Below, piece after piece: positions 16,822-25,917 of a stretch of 64,000 bases of DNA. This DNA comes from Roseateles sp. (GTDB taxonomy: Bacteria > Pseudomonadota > Gammaproteobacteria > Burkholderiales > Burkholderiaceae_C), in contig NZ_JAFAGT010000092.1 of NCBI RefSeq assembly GCF_019237615.1, positions 1 to 64,000 on the forward strand. The letters run 5' to 3'. The notes under the pieces were generated by a model. The model was not told the DNA's origin. It made no database searches and saw only the letters and a list, made by a program, of their open reading frames with translations. The number at the start of each line of letters is the position of its first letter. Positions within the stretch are counted from its first letter, which is position 1. Made by a program: the position numbers and the translations under genes.

Positions 16822-16968
16822 CCGTACACCTCCCGGACTTGCCAACGATGCTGAATCGGCGCGCAGTATCGTGCGGCGGGTGGTGGCGCACGTCCTCAAG
16901 ACTATCGATGAGGCCCCGACATGCGGGGGGCAAGCGGGAGAGGCTCGGCGCCCATTGGATGACGGCGC

Positions 16969-18033
16969 TCAGGCCCGCTTGTCGCGCGAGCGCTGGCTGC
17001 CCGCCTTGCCGATCGTCTTCCACTTGCTTCGCAGCTCCACGCGCTCCAGCGCCGTCAGTTCGCCGCGCCGGGCGTCGCGCATCAGCTTCTTGTAGTTGTC
17101 GAGCCGGTCCGCATCGACATGGGTGCGCACCGCGCATCCGGGCTCGCTCTCGTGACGGCAATTGCGGAACCGGCACTGCTGTGCGAGCGACTTCACGTCC
17201 TCGAAGGACGCCGCCAGCACCCGGGCGTCAGCGTCGGGTCGAAACGTGCGCAGGCCCGGCGTGTCGATGATGCAGCTGCCCTGCGTGCAGCGATGCAACG
17301 AGCGCGCCGTCGTCGTGTGGCAGCCGCGGCCATCACTCCTGCGCACGCTGCCTGTCGACTGGCCGGCGTTGGCCAGCGTGTTGATGAGTGTCGACTTGCC
17401 GGCACCCGAGGAGCCGAGCAGCACGAGTGTCCGGCCTGCATGCAGCCACGGGCCAATCTCGGTGCAGGCCTGCCGCGACAGGGCGTTGACCGACAGCACG
17501 GGCACCGTCGCGGACAGGCGGCCATGCATCTCGGCGATGCGCTCCCGCGCCTGCGGTGCAATGTCGAGCTTGGTGAGCACGACGACCGGCGCCACGTCGC
17601 AGGCGCGCACCATCGCGATGGTGCGCTCCATGCGGCGCGCATTGAAGTCCGCGTCCAGTCCCATCACGAGCAGTGCCGCATCCACGTTGCTGGCGAGCGG
17701 CTGGCGGCGCCCGTCGTTGGCGCGTCGTGCGATCTGCGTGACGGGGTCGATCCTGCCTGTGATCCAGGCCTGGCCATGCCCGTCGACATGCAGGCAGACC
17801 CAGTCACCGATGGTCAGCGGCTGATCCATGGCCTGCAACTGCTGCATCAGACCGGGCTGCGCGCGTGCCTGCTGCTCGGCGCGGCCATCGTGCAGCGTGA
17901 AGCAGTCACGCTGCGACTCGATCACGCGCGCCAGGCGCAGGCCGGGTTCGGGCGCGGCGAGCCGTGCGGCGCGATTCGTGATGGCGTGCGTGAGCCCGAA
18001 GGCTTGCAGCGCCTCGAAATCGATTTCGATCAT
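16969..18033 (-). CDS. rsgA: Ribosome small-subunit GTPase A
   Basis: RsgA is a circularly permuted GTPase that checks late 30S maturation. The 354-residue protein shows an OB-like domain (about 60-110), then G-motifs in permuted order: VLTKLD (G4), GSSGAGKST (G1, P-loop), a G2 Thr region and DTPG (G3). It ends in a zinc-binding domain CRFRNCRHESEPGC. The C-terminal Lys/Arg-rich tail is typical. It has the right length and all key residues. The upstream gap holds a 20-codon frame with a perfect ribosome site. Confidence 0.92.
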   Translation of the reverse strand: MIEIDFEALQAFGLTHAITNRAARLAAPEPGLRLARVIESQRDCFTLHDGRAEQQARAQPGLMQQLQAMDQPLTIGDWVCLHVDGHGQAWITGRIDPVTQIARRANDGRRQPLASNVDAALLVMGLDADFNARRMERTIAMVRACDVAPVVVLTKLDIAPQARERIAEMHGRLSATVPVLSVNALSRQACTEIGPWLHAGRTLVLLGSSGAGKSTLINTLANAGQSTGSVRRSDGRGCHTTTARSLHRCTQGSCIIDTPGLRTFRPDADARVLAASFEDVKSLAQQCRFRNCRHESEPGCAVRTHVDADRLDNYKKLMRDARRGELTALERVELRSKWKTIGKAGSQRSRDKRA

Positions 18034-18164
18034 GGGAATCCATTGAATGTTGGCTTCGTCCGCGGATGCGCGGACCCCTGCGCACGCAGTGGCGCGCGAA
18101 GCAAGGAAGTGGGAAGCCGGCCGCGGCTGGCGCGGCGATCAATGGACCCGCGGCGAATGCGGGG

Positions 18165-18227
18165 TCAGGGGCGCTTGGCGCTCCAGCGGCCGGACACGAG
18201 GAGGTCGACGCGATCGGCTTGTTCCAT
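18165..18227 (-). CDS. 20-residue leader or gene stub
   Basis: ATG at 18227 is preceded by AAGGAG at ideal spacing, and the frame encodes MEQADRVDLLVSGRWSAKRP before a stop. The VDLLVSGRW string resembles the first strand of amidohydrolase-type enzymes, so this may be the stub of a lost gene. Alternatively it is a leader peptide for rsgA, 132 bases downstream. Confidence 0.35.
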   Translation of the reverse strand: MEQADRVDLLVSGRWSAKRP

Positions 18228-18676
18228 GGTGTTCTCCTTGTCGGCGGGGTTGATGAAGGCTGCAAGTCTGCCAGCGGCGTGAGCCGCGCGTCAATCGTCA
18301 GCCAGCGGCCTGCGCGCACCGTGCTCGTATCCGGTGCCGCATCGGGCGCCTTGGCGCTCGAGCCTGCGGGGCAATGCGGTGTAGGGCGATCAGGTACGCC
18401 CGCAGCACGCCGTCCGTTGACGGCACCGGGCAGGCGCAGTCATGCGCAGGCAGGGCTCAAGCCGTCCGGCAGCCGGCATCTCGCTGCGCGCGCATGGCGA
18501 TTCGCGTTCCCGCAAGTGGCTGCCAACTGCATATCCAATCTGACGCGCAGGAGGGAGAGGAAGGGCGCGCAAGGAGTCTTTCTGCTCGCGACGGGATTGT
18601 TCCAGGCACCTTGTGGGCCGGCAGTGGCCGTCGCCCCCGGTAGGTTCACAAGCAGGAATTCGCGCGCTAAACTGGG

Positions 18677-18690
18677 TAACCATTTGGTTA
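18677..18690. promoter_or_regulatory. ArsR-type operator palindrome
   Basis: TAACCA-TT-TGGTTA is a perfect inverted repeat 22 bases before the ArsR-like start codon, followed by an AT-rich stretch (AAATAAC) that could be the -10 box. Autorepression by the downstream regulator is the simplest reading. Confidence 0.55.
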
Positions 18691-18712
18691 AATAACAGTT
18701 CGAAAACCCATC

Positions 18713-19108
18713 GTGGACGCCCTCAGCACCACCTTCGCCGCCTTGGCCGATCCCACGCGCCGCGCCATCCTGGCTCGGCTGGCGCAGGGCGAGGCATCGG
18801 TGGGCGACCTGGCTAGCCCCTTTGACATGAGCCGGCCTGCAATCAGCAAGCACCTCCGGGTGCTCGCGCGCGCCGGGTTGATTTCGCAGGGGCGGGACCG
18901 CCAGTTCCGCCCCTGCCAGATCGAACCCGCGCCGCTCAAGCAGGCAGCCGACTGGGCGCTGCAGTACCGTGCACTGTGGGAACAGCGCCTGGACCGGCTA
19001 GACGTCTACCTGCAGCAGCTGCAGCGAGAAGAGCCCGCCGCGCCGACCGCGAAGAAGGTTTCTCGTTCCATCGCCAAGCAACCCAAGAAGGATCGCCGCC
19101 ATGGCTGA
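18713..19108 (+). CDS. ArsR-family transcriptional regulator
   Basis: A 131-residue winged-helix regulator beginning at GTG: LSTTFAALADPTRRAILARLAQGEASVGDLA, recognition helix MSRPAISKHLRVLARAGLI and wing GRDRQFRPCQIE. This subgroup (no metal-binding Cys pair) is usually paired with an SRPBCC/AHSA1 gene, as here. The last eight bases overlap the SRPBCC gene. A palindrome upstream is the probable operator. No Shine-Dalgarno is evident, so translation may be leaderless. Confidence 0.85.
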   Translation: MDALSTTFAALADPTRRAILARLAQGEASVGDLASPFDMSRPAISKHLRVLARAGLISQGRDRQFRPCQIEPAPLKQAADWALQYRALWEQRLDRLDVYLQQLQREEPAAPTAKKVSRSIAKQPKKDRRHG

Positions 19109-19625
19109 CAAGCTTTCCGCCCCCTTTGTGCTTGAACGCCGCTTCGCCGCACCACGCGAGCTTGTTTACGCCGCCCTGACAGAAGCCGAGCATCTGGCCC
19201 ACTGGATGACGCCTCCGGGCATGGAGATGACCCACTGCAGCGTCGATGCACGCGCCGGTGGTGTCTTCCACTACGCGATGAAGCCGCGTGGCGTGGCGGA
19301 TGCCCCGTCCATGTGGGGGAAGTGGACCTTCCGCGAGCTGCGTGTGCCGGAGCGAATCGTTGTCGTCGTGCAGTTCAGCGACGCCGAAGGGGGCGTGACG
19401 CGCCACCCCATGGCCGCGCAATGGCCGCTCTACACACTGTCCACCACCACGCTCACCGAGGTGGCCGGAGACACCCTGATGCGCCTTGAATGGCACGCCC
19501 TCGATGCCAGCGAGGCCGAGGAAGCCATCTTCAATGCCTCGCACGCCAGCATGGCTCAGGGTTGGGGTGGCTCCATGGAGCTGCTTGACCGGTATCTTGC
19601 GCAGCTGCTGGGCGGTCAAGGCTGA
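19101..19625 (+). CDS. SRPBCC (AHSA1-like) domain protein
   Basis: A 174-residue START-like/AHSA1 protein: FVLERRFAAPRELVYAALTEAEHLAHWM, GGVFHYAMKPRG and GWGGSMELLDRYLAQLL. These helix-grip folds bind hydrophobic ligands. The partner ArsR regulator overlaps it by eight bases, a common conserved pairing whose ligand is generally unknown. Length and motifs are normal. Confidence 0.85.
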   Translation: MADKLSAPFVLERRFAAPRELVYAALTEAEHLAHWMTPPGMEMTHCSVDARAGGVFHYAMKPRGVADAPSMWGKWTFRELRVPERIVVVVQFSDAEGGVTRHPMAAQWPLYTLSTTTLTEVAGDTLMRLEWHALDASEAEEAIFNASHASMAQGWGGSMELLDRYLAQLLGGQG

Positions 19626-19712
19626 GTCTTTCCACGGAACTGCTCGCAACGGACCTGGCCCCGCGGCCATGGTCCGGCTTGCCAGTACCTGTTCACGCTG
19701 CGGCTGCAGTCC

Positions 19713-20255
19713 CTAGAAGCGCGAACCCGGCTGGGCCAGGAAGGCCTCTTCCTCGGGCGTCGACACGCGCCCCAGGATCGCATTGCGGTGCGGGTAACGG
19801 CCGAAGCGCTCAATGATGGCTCGGTGCTGCAGCTCCGAGTCGTGGCTGCCCTTGGGAGCCCGCTCGCGCAGCAACGGCTCGCCGACTGCATGGATGGCCG
19901 CCGACTCGCTGTGCGTGTAGGGCAGGTAGAAGAAGGCACGGCGCTCGGCTGGCAGCGCCAGGTCGGCGCCTGCGGCCACGGCCTCCTGCGCGAGCGCGAG
20001 GGCCAGCGGGTCGGCCGCGAAGGCCCGCGGCCTGCCGCGGTGCAGATTGCGCGAGAACTGGTCGAGCACGATGACCTCGGCCAGCCGGCCCGCGGGCATG
20101 GCACGCCAGCCGAACAATTCGGCACGGCAGGCCTGTTCATGCAGCGCACCGAAGCGGGTGCGGATCAACTCGTCGAAGGCCGGATCGACCTGCCACCACT
20201 GCGCGGGGCGGCTGTCTTCAAACCAGAAGCGCAGGACGGCGTCGGGCGAGCTCAC
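19713..20255 (-). CDS. DUF924 family protein
   Basis: A 180-residue helical protein of the DUF924 family (TPR-like fold, function unknown): VLRFWFEDSRPAQWWQVDPAFDELIRTRF, VIVLDQFSRNLHRG, FFYLPYTHSE and FGRYPHRNAILGR. GTG at 20255 was chosen because GGAGGAAGCT precedes it directly and the family begins at this point; the longer frame upstream is His-rich and not conserved-looking. Confidence 0.82.
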   Translation of the reverse strand: MSSPDAVLRFWFEDSRPAQWWQVDPAFDELIRTRFGALHEQACRAELFGWRAMPAGRLAEVIVLDQFSRNLHRGRPRAFAADPLALALAQEAVAAGADLALPAERRAFFYLPYTHSESAAIHAVGEPLLRERAPKGSHDSELQHRAIIERFGRYPHRNAILGRVSTPEEEAFLAQPGSRF

Positions 20256-20405
20256 AGCTTCCTCCTGCCAGGCACCCGCAGCATGAAGCCAGCCATGCAG
20301 AGGTTGGCAGTGCCGGTGATGATCATGGTGAAGTCCATGGCACGCGGGGAGGTTGTTCACGCCATGGCAGTGGTCGCGAAAGTCCGCGCGCAGCGTGAAC
20401 AGGGC

Positions 20406-21275
20406 CTAGATCGCTGCACCCTTGATGACCTCCCAGAGCACCGACGTCGTATCGATCGCGTGGTCCCTGATCACCTGCTTGACGCCGCCCGTGGCGAGTT
20501 GCTGGCCAAGCCGGAAATTGCGTTCCAGGCGCAGGAAGGGTGAGTCGGGGACGAGGTTGCCCTGCCAGTCGACGAAGGAAAGCACCCCTGCATGGGCGTA
20601 GCTGAAATCGTCCGTCAGCGCGACCACATGCTCGAAGCCCGGCAGTCCGCGTAGCAGGGCGCGGCCGGCGACGCTTGGCGGCAGATGAGGCACCACATCG
20701 TCCTGGTACTCAAAGCGGGTCGCATCCGGTACCAGGCGGGCATACGAGGAGGCGAAGTCGTCATTGCCCGGCATCGCGCCCTCGAAGGTGCGCACGCAGA
20801 TGCTGTTGCCCGAGATGGTGCTGGTCATCGCAAATCTCGCAGCGGCAAGGTGGGCCATCGATCCACCCTTGCTGTGTCCGGTGACGAAGAGCTTCTTGAC
20901 CTGCGCCGCTTGAAGCTGCCCCGAGACCTCCGGCGCGAGGTCTGGCCAGAGGCTGTCGAGCGCTCCGAGGAAGCCGTGATGCACCAAGCCGGGAAGCTTG
21001 GCTCCCGCATCGAGCTCGCACTCGAGATCCTGCACCCAGTCGCGAATGGTCTGCAGCGGATCAGGGTTGGTGTTGGGCGGCAGGGTGCCGCGGAATGCGA
21101 CGACCACGCCGAAATCCGCAGTGCCGACCAGGGCGCTGTTGATGCGGTCGATGCCGCGCGTGAAGGTCTTGCAGCCCTGAAGCTGGGCGATGGCCGCATA
21201 AGGGCTTGTCGAGACCGGCCCGCCGGTTTCGTAAGCCAGGTTCGATGCCGCGAGCAGACGTAGGACGATGGGCAT
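20406..21275 (-). CDS. Class 3-like lipase, alpha/beta hydrolase
   Basis: A 289-residue lipase-family protein. VVVAFRGT is the oxyanion strand of class 3 lipases, VTGHSKGGSMAHLAA is the nucleophile elbow G-x-S-x-G, and YQDDVVPHLPP supplies the acid. No signal peptide is seen, so it is probably intracellular or exported by another route. Starts at 21275 and 21281 are both near an AGGGAGGGA site; the former gives better spacing. Substrate unknown. It stands alone before the divergent copper cluster. Confidence 0.75.
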   Translation of the reverse strand: MPIVLRLLAASNLAYETGGPVSTSPYAAIAQLQGCKTFTRGIDRINSALVGTADFGVVVAFRGTLPPNTNPDPLQTIRDWVQDLECELDAGAKLPGLVHHGFLGALDSLWPDLAPEVSGQLQAAQVKKLFVTGHSKGGSMAHLAAARFAMTSTISGNSICVRTFEGAMPGNDDFASSYARLVPDATRFEYQDDVVPHLPPSVAGRALLRGLPGFEHVVALTDDFSYAHAGVLSFVDWQGNLVPDSPFLRLERNFRLGQQLATGGVKQVIRDHAIDTTSVLWEVIKGAAI

Positions 21276-21393
21276 GCGCATTCCCTCCCTGTGGCATTGA
21301 AGCACCGCTGGCGCCGGGGCCCATCATCATGGCTGATGAGAAGGGCCGGGCGGCTCGCCGCGTTGTCGCCGACATCGGCGGCCTGAAAAAGTG

Positions 21394-21416
21394 CTTGACC
21401 CTCCCACGGTGTCAAG
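21394..21416 (+). promoter_or_regulatory. MerR/CueR-type promoter box of the copper operon
   Basis: CTTGAC-N11-GTCAAG is an inverted repeat that includes a TTGACC -35 box, the arrangement recognised by CueR-like MerR regulators, which act on promoters with over-long spacers. It lies 45 bases before the HMA-domain gene. The -10 box is not obvious. No cueR gene is in the window. Confidence 0.6.
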
Positions 21417-21460
21417 GATGACAGTGGAGTCCCGATCAACGACGGCAGTGGAGATTCAGG

Positions 21461-21706
21461 ATGATTGCCTTTGAAGTGAACGACATGAGCTGTGGCCATT
21501 GCGTCAGCACCATCGCCAAGGCCTTGAAGGCGGTCGATGCGGGCGCTCGCGTGCACATCGACCTCGCATCGCATCGCGTCCAGATCGAGCCGACTGAGGC
21601 CGACGCCGACGAGCTGGCGGATGCGATCAGGGAGGCGGGCTATACGCCAGCGGTGACGGCTTGCGCGCCCGGTCCTTCCGCCGCCGGCCCGACCCTTACA
21701 CTTTGA
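21461..21706 (+). CDS. Heavy-metal-associated (HMA) domain protein, CopZ-like
   Basis: An 81-residue single HMA domain: IAFEVNDMSCGHCVSTIAKALKAVDAGARVHIDLASHRVQIE. MSCGHC carries the two Cys ligands for Cu(I), as in CopZ-type chaperones, with one extra His between them. It is the first gene behind the CueR-type promoter box and heads a run of copper-related genes, which fits copper chaperoning in the cytoplasm. Confidence 0.85.
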   Translation: MIAFEVNDMSCGHCVSTIAKALKAVDAGARVHIDLASHRVQIEPTEADADELADAIREAGYTPAVTACAPGPSAAGPTLTL

Positions 21707-21708
21707 AC

Positions 21709-22125
21709 ATGAGCAGGTTCTGGCGGATCGCATTGACATGGCTGCTGGCCGTGGCGCTGCCCATTCAGGGCTACGCCGCCCAGACCATGTTGCTCTGCGG
21801 CCCCGCCGGCCATCAAGGCGGTGTGATGGAGGAGCGCGCGGCGCATGGTCACGACCATGCCCGCATGATCGGCGGCGAAGCCCATGTCATGGGCGACGCG
21901 GGCGTCGCTGTCCATGATGCCGACGAGGCGCAGCCCGCCCACGCCAAGCATGCGGGCAAGTGCAGCCTGTGCTCCGCCTGCTGCAACGCCGTCGCGATCA
22001 TGGCCAGCGCCGTGAGCATCGCCGTCGCACCGCCTGACCTGCCCGAAGTCCCGACCGTCCAGGTCGCCCGCGACCGCGTCATGGTCGGCGGGCTGGACCG
22101 CCCCCCTCGAAGCTCTCGCGCCTGA
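21709..22125 (+). CDS. Secreted His/Cys-rich hypothetical protein
   Basis: A 138-residue protein beginning three bases after the HMA gene. It has a signal peptide (FWRIALTWLLAVALPIQGYAAQ), a His-rich middle (AAHGHDHARMIGGEAH) and a Cys cluster CSLCSACC in a hydrophobic stretch. The composition suggests periplasmic metal binding or sensing in the copper operon. No family name is sure. Confidence 0.65.
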   Translation: MSRFWRIALTWLLAVALPIQGYAAQTMLLCGPAGHQGGVMEERAAHGHDHARMIGGEAHVMGDAGVAVHDADEAQPAHAKHAGKCSLCSACCNAVAIMASAVSIAVAPPDLPEVPTVQVARDRVMVGGLDRPPRSSRA

Positions 22126-22237
22126 CGGACCGGGGCCGCGCGCGCTGAGCCGCGCCTGCCCTGTCTCTGGCCTGCACCGGGCATGTCGTGACGACGTGGC
22201 CCCGGCCGCAGCCGTTCAGTTCATCTGCGAGACAAGC

Positions 22238-22558
22238 ATGAAATCCATCGCATCCTGCGTGGCGCTGGCAATGGCGGCCGCGACCCTGGGGCTGGCGCCT
22301 GCCGCGTCGGCCCAATCGGCACGGCCCGATCCCCTGAATCCCCAGGCCCAGGTGCCGGCCCAGGTCTACCGATCCGAGTTCCAGGGCTACCGCCCGAACG
22401 TCGAGGCGGGCGTGGGGTCCTGGACCGACGCCAACAAGGCGGTGCACCAGGCCGGCGGCTGGCGCGCCTATGCCAGGGAAGCCAGGCAGTCCGATCCGGC
22501 CGCGGCGCCGGCGCCGGCGGCATCGGCGCCGAGACCCAAGGGCCATGAGCATCACTGA
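22238..22558 (+). CDS. Small secreted protein of the copper operon
   Basis: A 106-residue protein with signal peptide (ASCVALAMAAATLGLAPAASAQ). The mature part contains YRSEFQGYRPNVEAGVGSWTDANKAVHQAGGWRAYAREA and ends in a His-rich tail GHEHH. Proteins of this pattern commonly precede TolC-like genes in copper clusters. It ends nine bases before the outer-membrane gene and is surely co-transcribed. Biochemical role unknown. Confidence 0.7.
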   Translation: MKSIASCVALAMAAATLGLAPAASAQSARPDPLNPQAQVPAQVYRSEFQGYRPNVEAGVGSWTDANKAVHQAGGWRAYAREARQSDPAAAPAPAASAPRPKGHEHH

Positions 22559-22567
22559 GGCACGGAC

Positions 22568-23977
22568 ATGAAGACTTCCCTTCCCACGCCGCGGCGCCTG
22601 GCGCTGCTCGCGGCGCCCCTGCTGCTGGCCGGCTGCGCCAGCCTCAGCGGCAACGGCGGCATCGCGCCCGTCCAGGATGCTGCCAGGACCTATCTCGGTG
22701 CGACCCTGCTGCCCGCCGCGTCCGAGCAGGACCTGGACACCATAGATGGACGTGTGGCCGAACTGCTCGGCAAGCCGCTGGATGCCGATTCGGTGGTGCA
22801 GATCGCCTTGCTGAACAACCGGGGCCTGCAGGCCAGCCTGCAGGAGCTGGGCATCGCCGAGGCCGAGATGGTGCAGGCCAGCCGCCTGCCCAACCCCGGT
22901 TTCAGCTTCGCCAGGCTGCGCCGCGCAGACGAGCGCGAGATCGAGCGCGGCTTCTCCTTCGACCTGGCCCACCTGGTGGCCTTGCCATTGACGCGCCAGG
23001 TCGAGGGCCGTCGCTTTGCCGCCGTGCAGCGCAGCGTGGCCATGGAGATGCTGTCGCTCGCCGCCGAGACCCGCAAGGCCTTCTACGCCGCCGTGGCGGC
23101 GGAGCAGACGGCGAGCTATATGCGTGACGTCCGGGCCACGGCCGATGCCGGCGCCGAGCTGGCCAAGCGACTGGCCGAGGCCGGCAACTGGACCCGGCTG
23201 CAGCAGGCCCGCGAGCACGGCTTCTTCTCCGAGGCCGTGCTGAACGTCGCGCGCGCCGACGCCGCCCGCGTCGCGACCCGCGAACGCCTGACCCGGCTGC
23301 TGGGCCTGTGGGGGCCGCAGACGGCGTTCTCGCTGCCGGCACGCCTGCCGGACCTGCCGGCCGAGCCGCAGGACCGGCCGGACATCGAGCGGGCCGCGAT
23401 GGCCTCGCGCCTGGACGTGCAGGCGGCCAAGGCCCAGGTGGAGGCCACCGCCGGCAACCTGGGCCTGAGCAAGGCGACGCGCTTCGTCAACGTGCTCGAG
23501 CTGGGCTACCAGCGCAACGGCTCCAACGAGGCGCCGCGCAAGACCGGCTACGAGATCGGCTTCGAGATCCCGCTGTTCGACTGGGGTGACGCGCGCATCG
23601 CGCGGGCCGAAGGGCTCTACATGCAGCGCGTGCACCGGGCGGCCAAGACGGCGGTCGATGCCCGCTCCGAGGTGCGCGAGGCCTACCAGGGCTACCGCTC
23701 GGCCTACGACATCGCCCGGCACTACCGCGACGACATCGTGCCCACGGCCAAGCGCATCTCCGACGAGAACGTGCTTCGCTACAACGGCATGTTCATCAGC
23801 GTGTTCGAGCTGTTGGCCGACGCCCGCGCGCAGATCGCCGCCGTCAACGCCTCCATCGAAGCACTGCGCGACTTCTGGGTCGCCCGTGCGGATCTCGACA
23901 TGGCCCTGGTCGGCAAGCCCGTCCTGGGCGGCGGCGCGGCGGCGGCCGTGGCCGGTGCCGCCGCCGTGGCCCATTGA
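22568..23977 (+). CDS. TolC-family outer-membrane lipoprotein
   Basis: A 469-residue outer-membrane efflux protein: lipobox LLLAGC with acylated Cys23, then two long OEP helical repeats (VVQIALLNNRGLQASLQELGIAEAEMVQ in the first, DVQAAKAQVEATAGNLGLSKATRF in the second). In this cluster there is no RND pump or adaptor gene, only periplasmic copper proteins, so it may instead help to export or anchor the multicopper oxidase system. Length is normal for NodT/CusC-type channels. Confidence 0.82.
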   Translation: MKTSLPTPRRLALLAAPLLLAGCASLSGNGGIAPVQDAARTYLGATLLPAASEQDLDTIDGRVAELLGKPLDADSVVQIALLNNRGLQASLQELGIAEAEMVQASRLPNPGFSFARLRRADEREIERGFSFDLAHLVALPLTRQVEGRRFAAVQRSVAMEMLSLAAETRKAFYAAVAAEQTASYMRDVRATADAGAELAKRLAEAGNWTRLQQAREHGFFSEAVLNVARADAARVATRERLTRLLGLWGPQTAFSLPARLPDLPAEPQDRPDIERAAMASRLDVQAAKAQVEATAGNLGLSKATRFVNVLELGYQRNGSNEAPRKTGYEIGFEIPLFDWGDARIARAEGLYMQRVHRAAKTAVDARSEVREAYQGYRSAYDIARHYRDDIVPTAKRISDENVLRYNGMFISVFELLADARAQIAAVNASIEALRDFWVARADLDMALVGKPVLGGGAAAAVAGAAAVAH

Positions 23978-23991
23978 TTCAGGAGTTCACG

Positions 23992-25401
23992 ATGTTTTCC
24001 AGACGCAATTTCTTCCGCGGCGCCGGTGCGCTGACCGCGGCCGTGTCCGCCGGCGCCGTCAGCCGCGTGGCGATGGCGACCCTGCCGGAGCCCGTGCTGC
24101 AGACCCGGCCGGACACCATGCCGCCGCTCGTGCCCGAGACCGGGCGGCCCTACAACCCCGTCGTCACGCTGAACGGCTGGACGCTGCCCTGGCGCATGAA
24201 CCAGGGTGTCAAGGAGTTCCACCTCGTGGCCGAGCCGGTCGTGCGCGAGCTGGCGCCGGGCATGAAGGCGCACCTGTGGGGCTACAACGGCCAGTCGCCG
24301 GGGCCGACGATAGAGGTGGTGGAGGGCGACCGCGTGCGCATCTTCGTCACCAACCGGCTGCCCGAGCACACCAGCATCCACTGGCATGGCCAGCGCCTGC
24401 CCAACGGCATGGACGGCGTGTCGGGGTTGACGCAGAAGGCCATACAGCCCGGCCGGACCTATGTCTACGAGTTCGTCGCGCGCCGGCCTGGCACCTTCAT
24501 GTACCACCCGCATGCCGACGAGATGACGCAGATGGCCATGGGCATGATGGGCTTCTGGGTCACGCATCCCAAGGTGAAGAACCCGTTGATCGACGCGGTG
24601 GACCGCGACTTCTGCTTCCTGCTGAACGCCTTCGACATCGATCCCGGCGCGGCGACGCCCAAGGTCATGACGATGACGGACTTCAACCTCTGGTGCTGGA
24701 ACAGCCGTGTCTTCCCGGGCATAGACACGTTGAACGTGCGCAAGAACGACAAGGTGCGCATCCGCGTCGGCAACCTGACGATGACCAACCATCCCATCCA
24801 TGTGCATGGCCATGAGTTCACGGTCACCGGCACGGATGGCGGCCCCACGCCCAGGGCCGGCCGCTGGCCCGAGGTGACGACCGACGTCGCCGTCGGCCAG
24901 ATGCGCCAGATCGAGTTCGTCGCCGACGAGGAGGGCGACTGGGCTTTCCACTGCCACAAGAGCCATCACACGATGAACGCGATGGGGCACGACGTGCCGA
25001 CCCTGATCGGCGTCGACCACCGTGGCCTGGCCAGCCAGATCAGCAAGCTGGTGCCCGACTACATGGTGATGGGCGAGCGCGGCATGGCCGACATGGGCGA
25101 GATGGAGATGCCGCTGCCCGCCAACACCTTGCCCATGATGACGGGGCAGGGGCCTTTCGGCGGCGTCGAGATGGGCGGCATGTTCTCGGTGCTCAAGGTC
25201 CGCAAGGACCAGAAGCGCGGCGACTACGGCGACCCGGGCTGGTACCGCCATCCTCCCGGCGAGGTGGCCTTCGAGTGGACCGGCGCTCTGCCCGAGCCGG
25301 CGCGCTTCGCCGCCGAGGGCGGCCAGTCCATGCCACGCGAGACGCCCGCGCCGCCGTCGGAGGTCAACGTCCGCAAGCCGACCGGCCATTCCGGCCACTG
25401 A
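23992..25401 (+). CDS. Multicopper oxidase, Tat-exported
   Basis: A 469-residue laccase-like oxidase that probably oxidises Cu(I) in the periplasm. The Tat signal SRRNFFRGAGALTAAVSAG is at the N-terminus. Four copper motifs are present: HWHG (His130-His132), HPHADEM, HPIHVHGH (His267-His274) and HCHKSHHTM (His320-His322 with Cys321 as type 1 ligand). The Met-rich C-terminal part (VMGERGMADMGEMEMPLPANTLPMM) resembles copper-binding tails of CopA/CueO-type enzymes. ATG at 23992 follows CAGGAG. The reading frame opens 18 bases earlier but without a ribosome site. Confidence 0.88.
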   Translation: MFSRRNFFRGAGALTAAVSAGAVSRVAMATLPEPVLQTRPDTMPPLVPETGRPYNPVVTLNGWTLPWRMNQGVKEFHLVAEPVVRELAPGMKAHLWGYNGQSPGPTIEVVEGDRVRIFVTNRLPEHTSIHWHGQRLPNGMDGVSGLTQKAIQPGRTYVYEFVARRPGTFMYHPHADEMTQMAMGMMGFWVTHPKVKNPLIDAVDRDFCFLLNAFDIDPGAATPKVMTMTDFNLWCWNSRVFPGIDTLNVRKNDKVRIRVGNLTMTNHPIHVHGHEFTVTGTDGGPTPRAGRWPEVTTDVAVGQMRQIEFVADEEGDWAFHCHKSHHTMNAMGHDVPTLIGVDHRGLASQISKLVPDYMVMGERGMADMGEMEMPLPANTLPMMTGQGPFGGVEMGGMFSVLKVRKDQKRGDYGDPGWYRHPPGEVAFEWTGALPEPARFAAEGGQSMPRETPAPPSEVNVRKPTGHSGH

Positions 25402-25422
25402 CACCCCATCGAGGAAGCACCC

Positions 25423-25917
25423 ATGACATTGAAGTCCATTCCCACCCTCGCTGCCCTGGTGCTGGCCGCCGGCGCGAGCCTTGCCGGCGGCCAGCACGCC
25501 GACGGCCACGACGACGGCGCCATCGGCCGGCCCGGCATCGCCGCCCAGGCCACGCGCACCGTGCGCATCGACATGAGCGACGCGATGCGCTTCACGCCGT
25601 CCAGCGTCGCCGTCAAGCAGGGCGAGACCGTGCGCTTCGTCGTGAAGAACTCGGGCAGGCTCAAGCACGAGATGGTGCTGGGCACCGAGAAGGAGCTCAA
25701 GGCGCACGACGAGCTCATGAAGAAGAACCCCGAGATGGAGCATGCCGACGACAACATGGTCAGCGTCGCGCCGGGCCGGACCGGCGAGATCGTGTGGCGG
25801 TTCACCCGGGCGGGCAAGATCACCTTCGCCTGCCTGCAGCCCGGTCACTACGACGCCGGCATGAAGGGCACCGTCCAGGTCGCGGGCAAGGACGGCCATG
25901 CCGACCACGAGTACTGA
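25423..25917 (+). CDS. Periplasmic cupredoxin
   Basis: A 164-residue cupredoxin with signal peptide. The blue-copper fold appears from VRIDMSDAMRFTPSSVAVKQGETVRFVVKNSGRLKHEMVLG, giving the first His, through FACLQPGHYDAGMKGTVQV, giving Cys, His and Met ligands. It follows the multicopper oxidase by 21 bases and overlaps the DUF411 gene by 20 bases. It likely carries copper or electrons for the oxidase. Confidence 0.85.
   Translation: MTLKSIPTLAALVLAAGASLAGGQHADGHDDGAIGRPGIAAQATRTVRIDMSDAMRFTPSSVAVKQGETVRFVVKNSGRLKHEMVLGTEKELKAHDELMKKNPEMEHADDNMVSVAPGRTGEIVWRFTRAGKITFACLQPGHYDAGMKGTVQVAGKDGHADHEY

Larger units (their letters stand above)
18034..18712. other. Intergenic region between rsgA and the arsR-like gene
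   Basis: About 680 bases between divergent genes. It contains a minus-strand 20-codon frame (18165-18227) and an operator-like palindrome next to the ArsR gene (18677-18690). Other long open frames here have no protein character. Confidence 0.4.
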
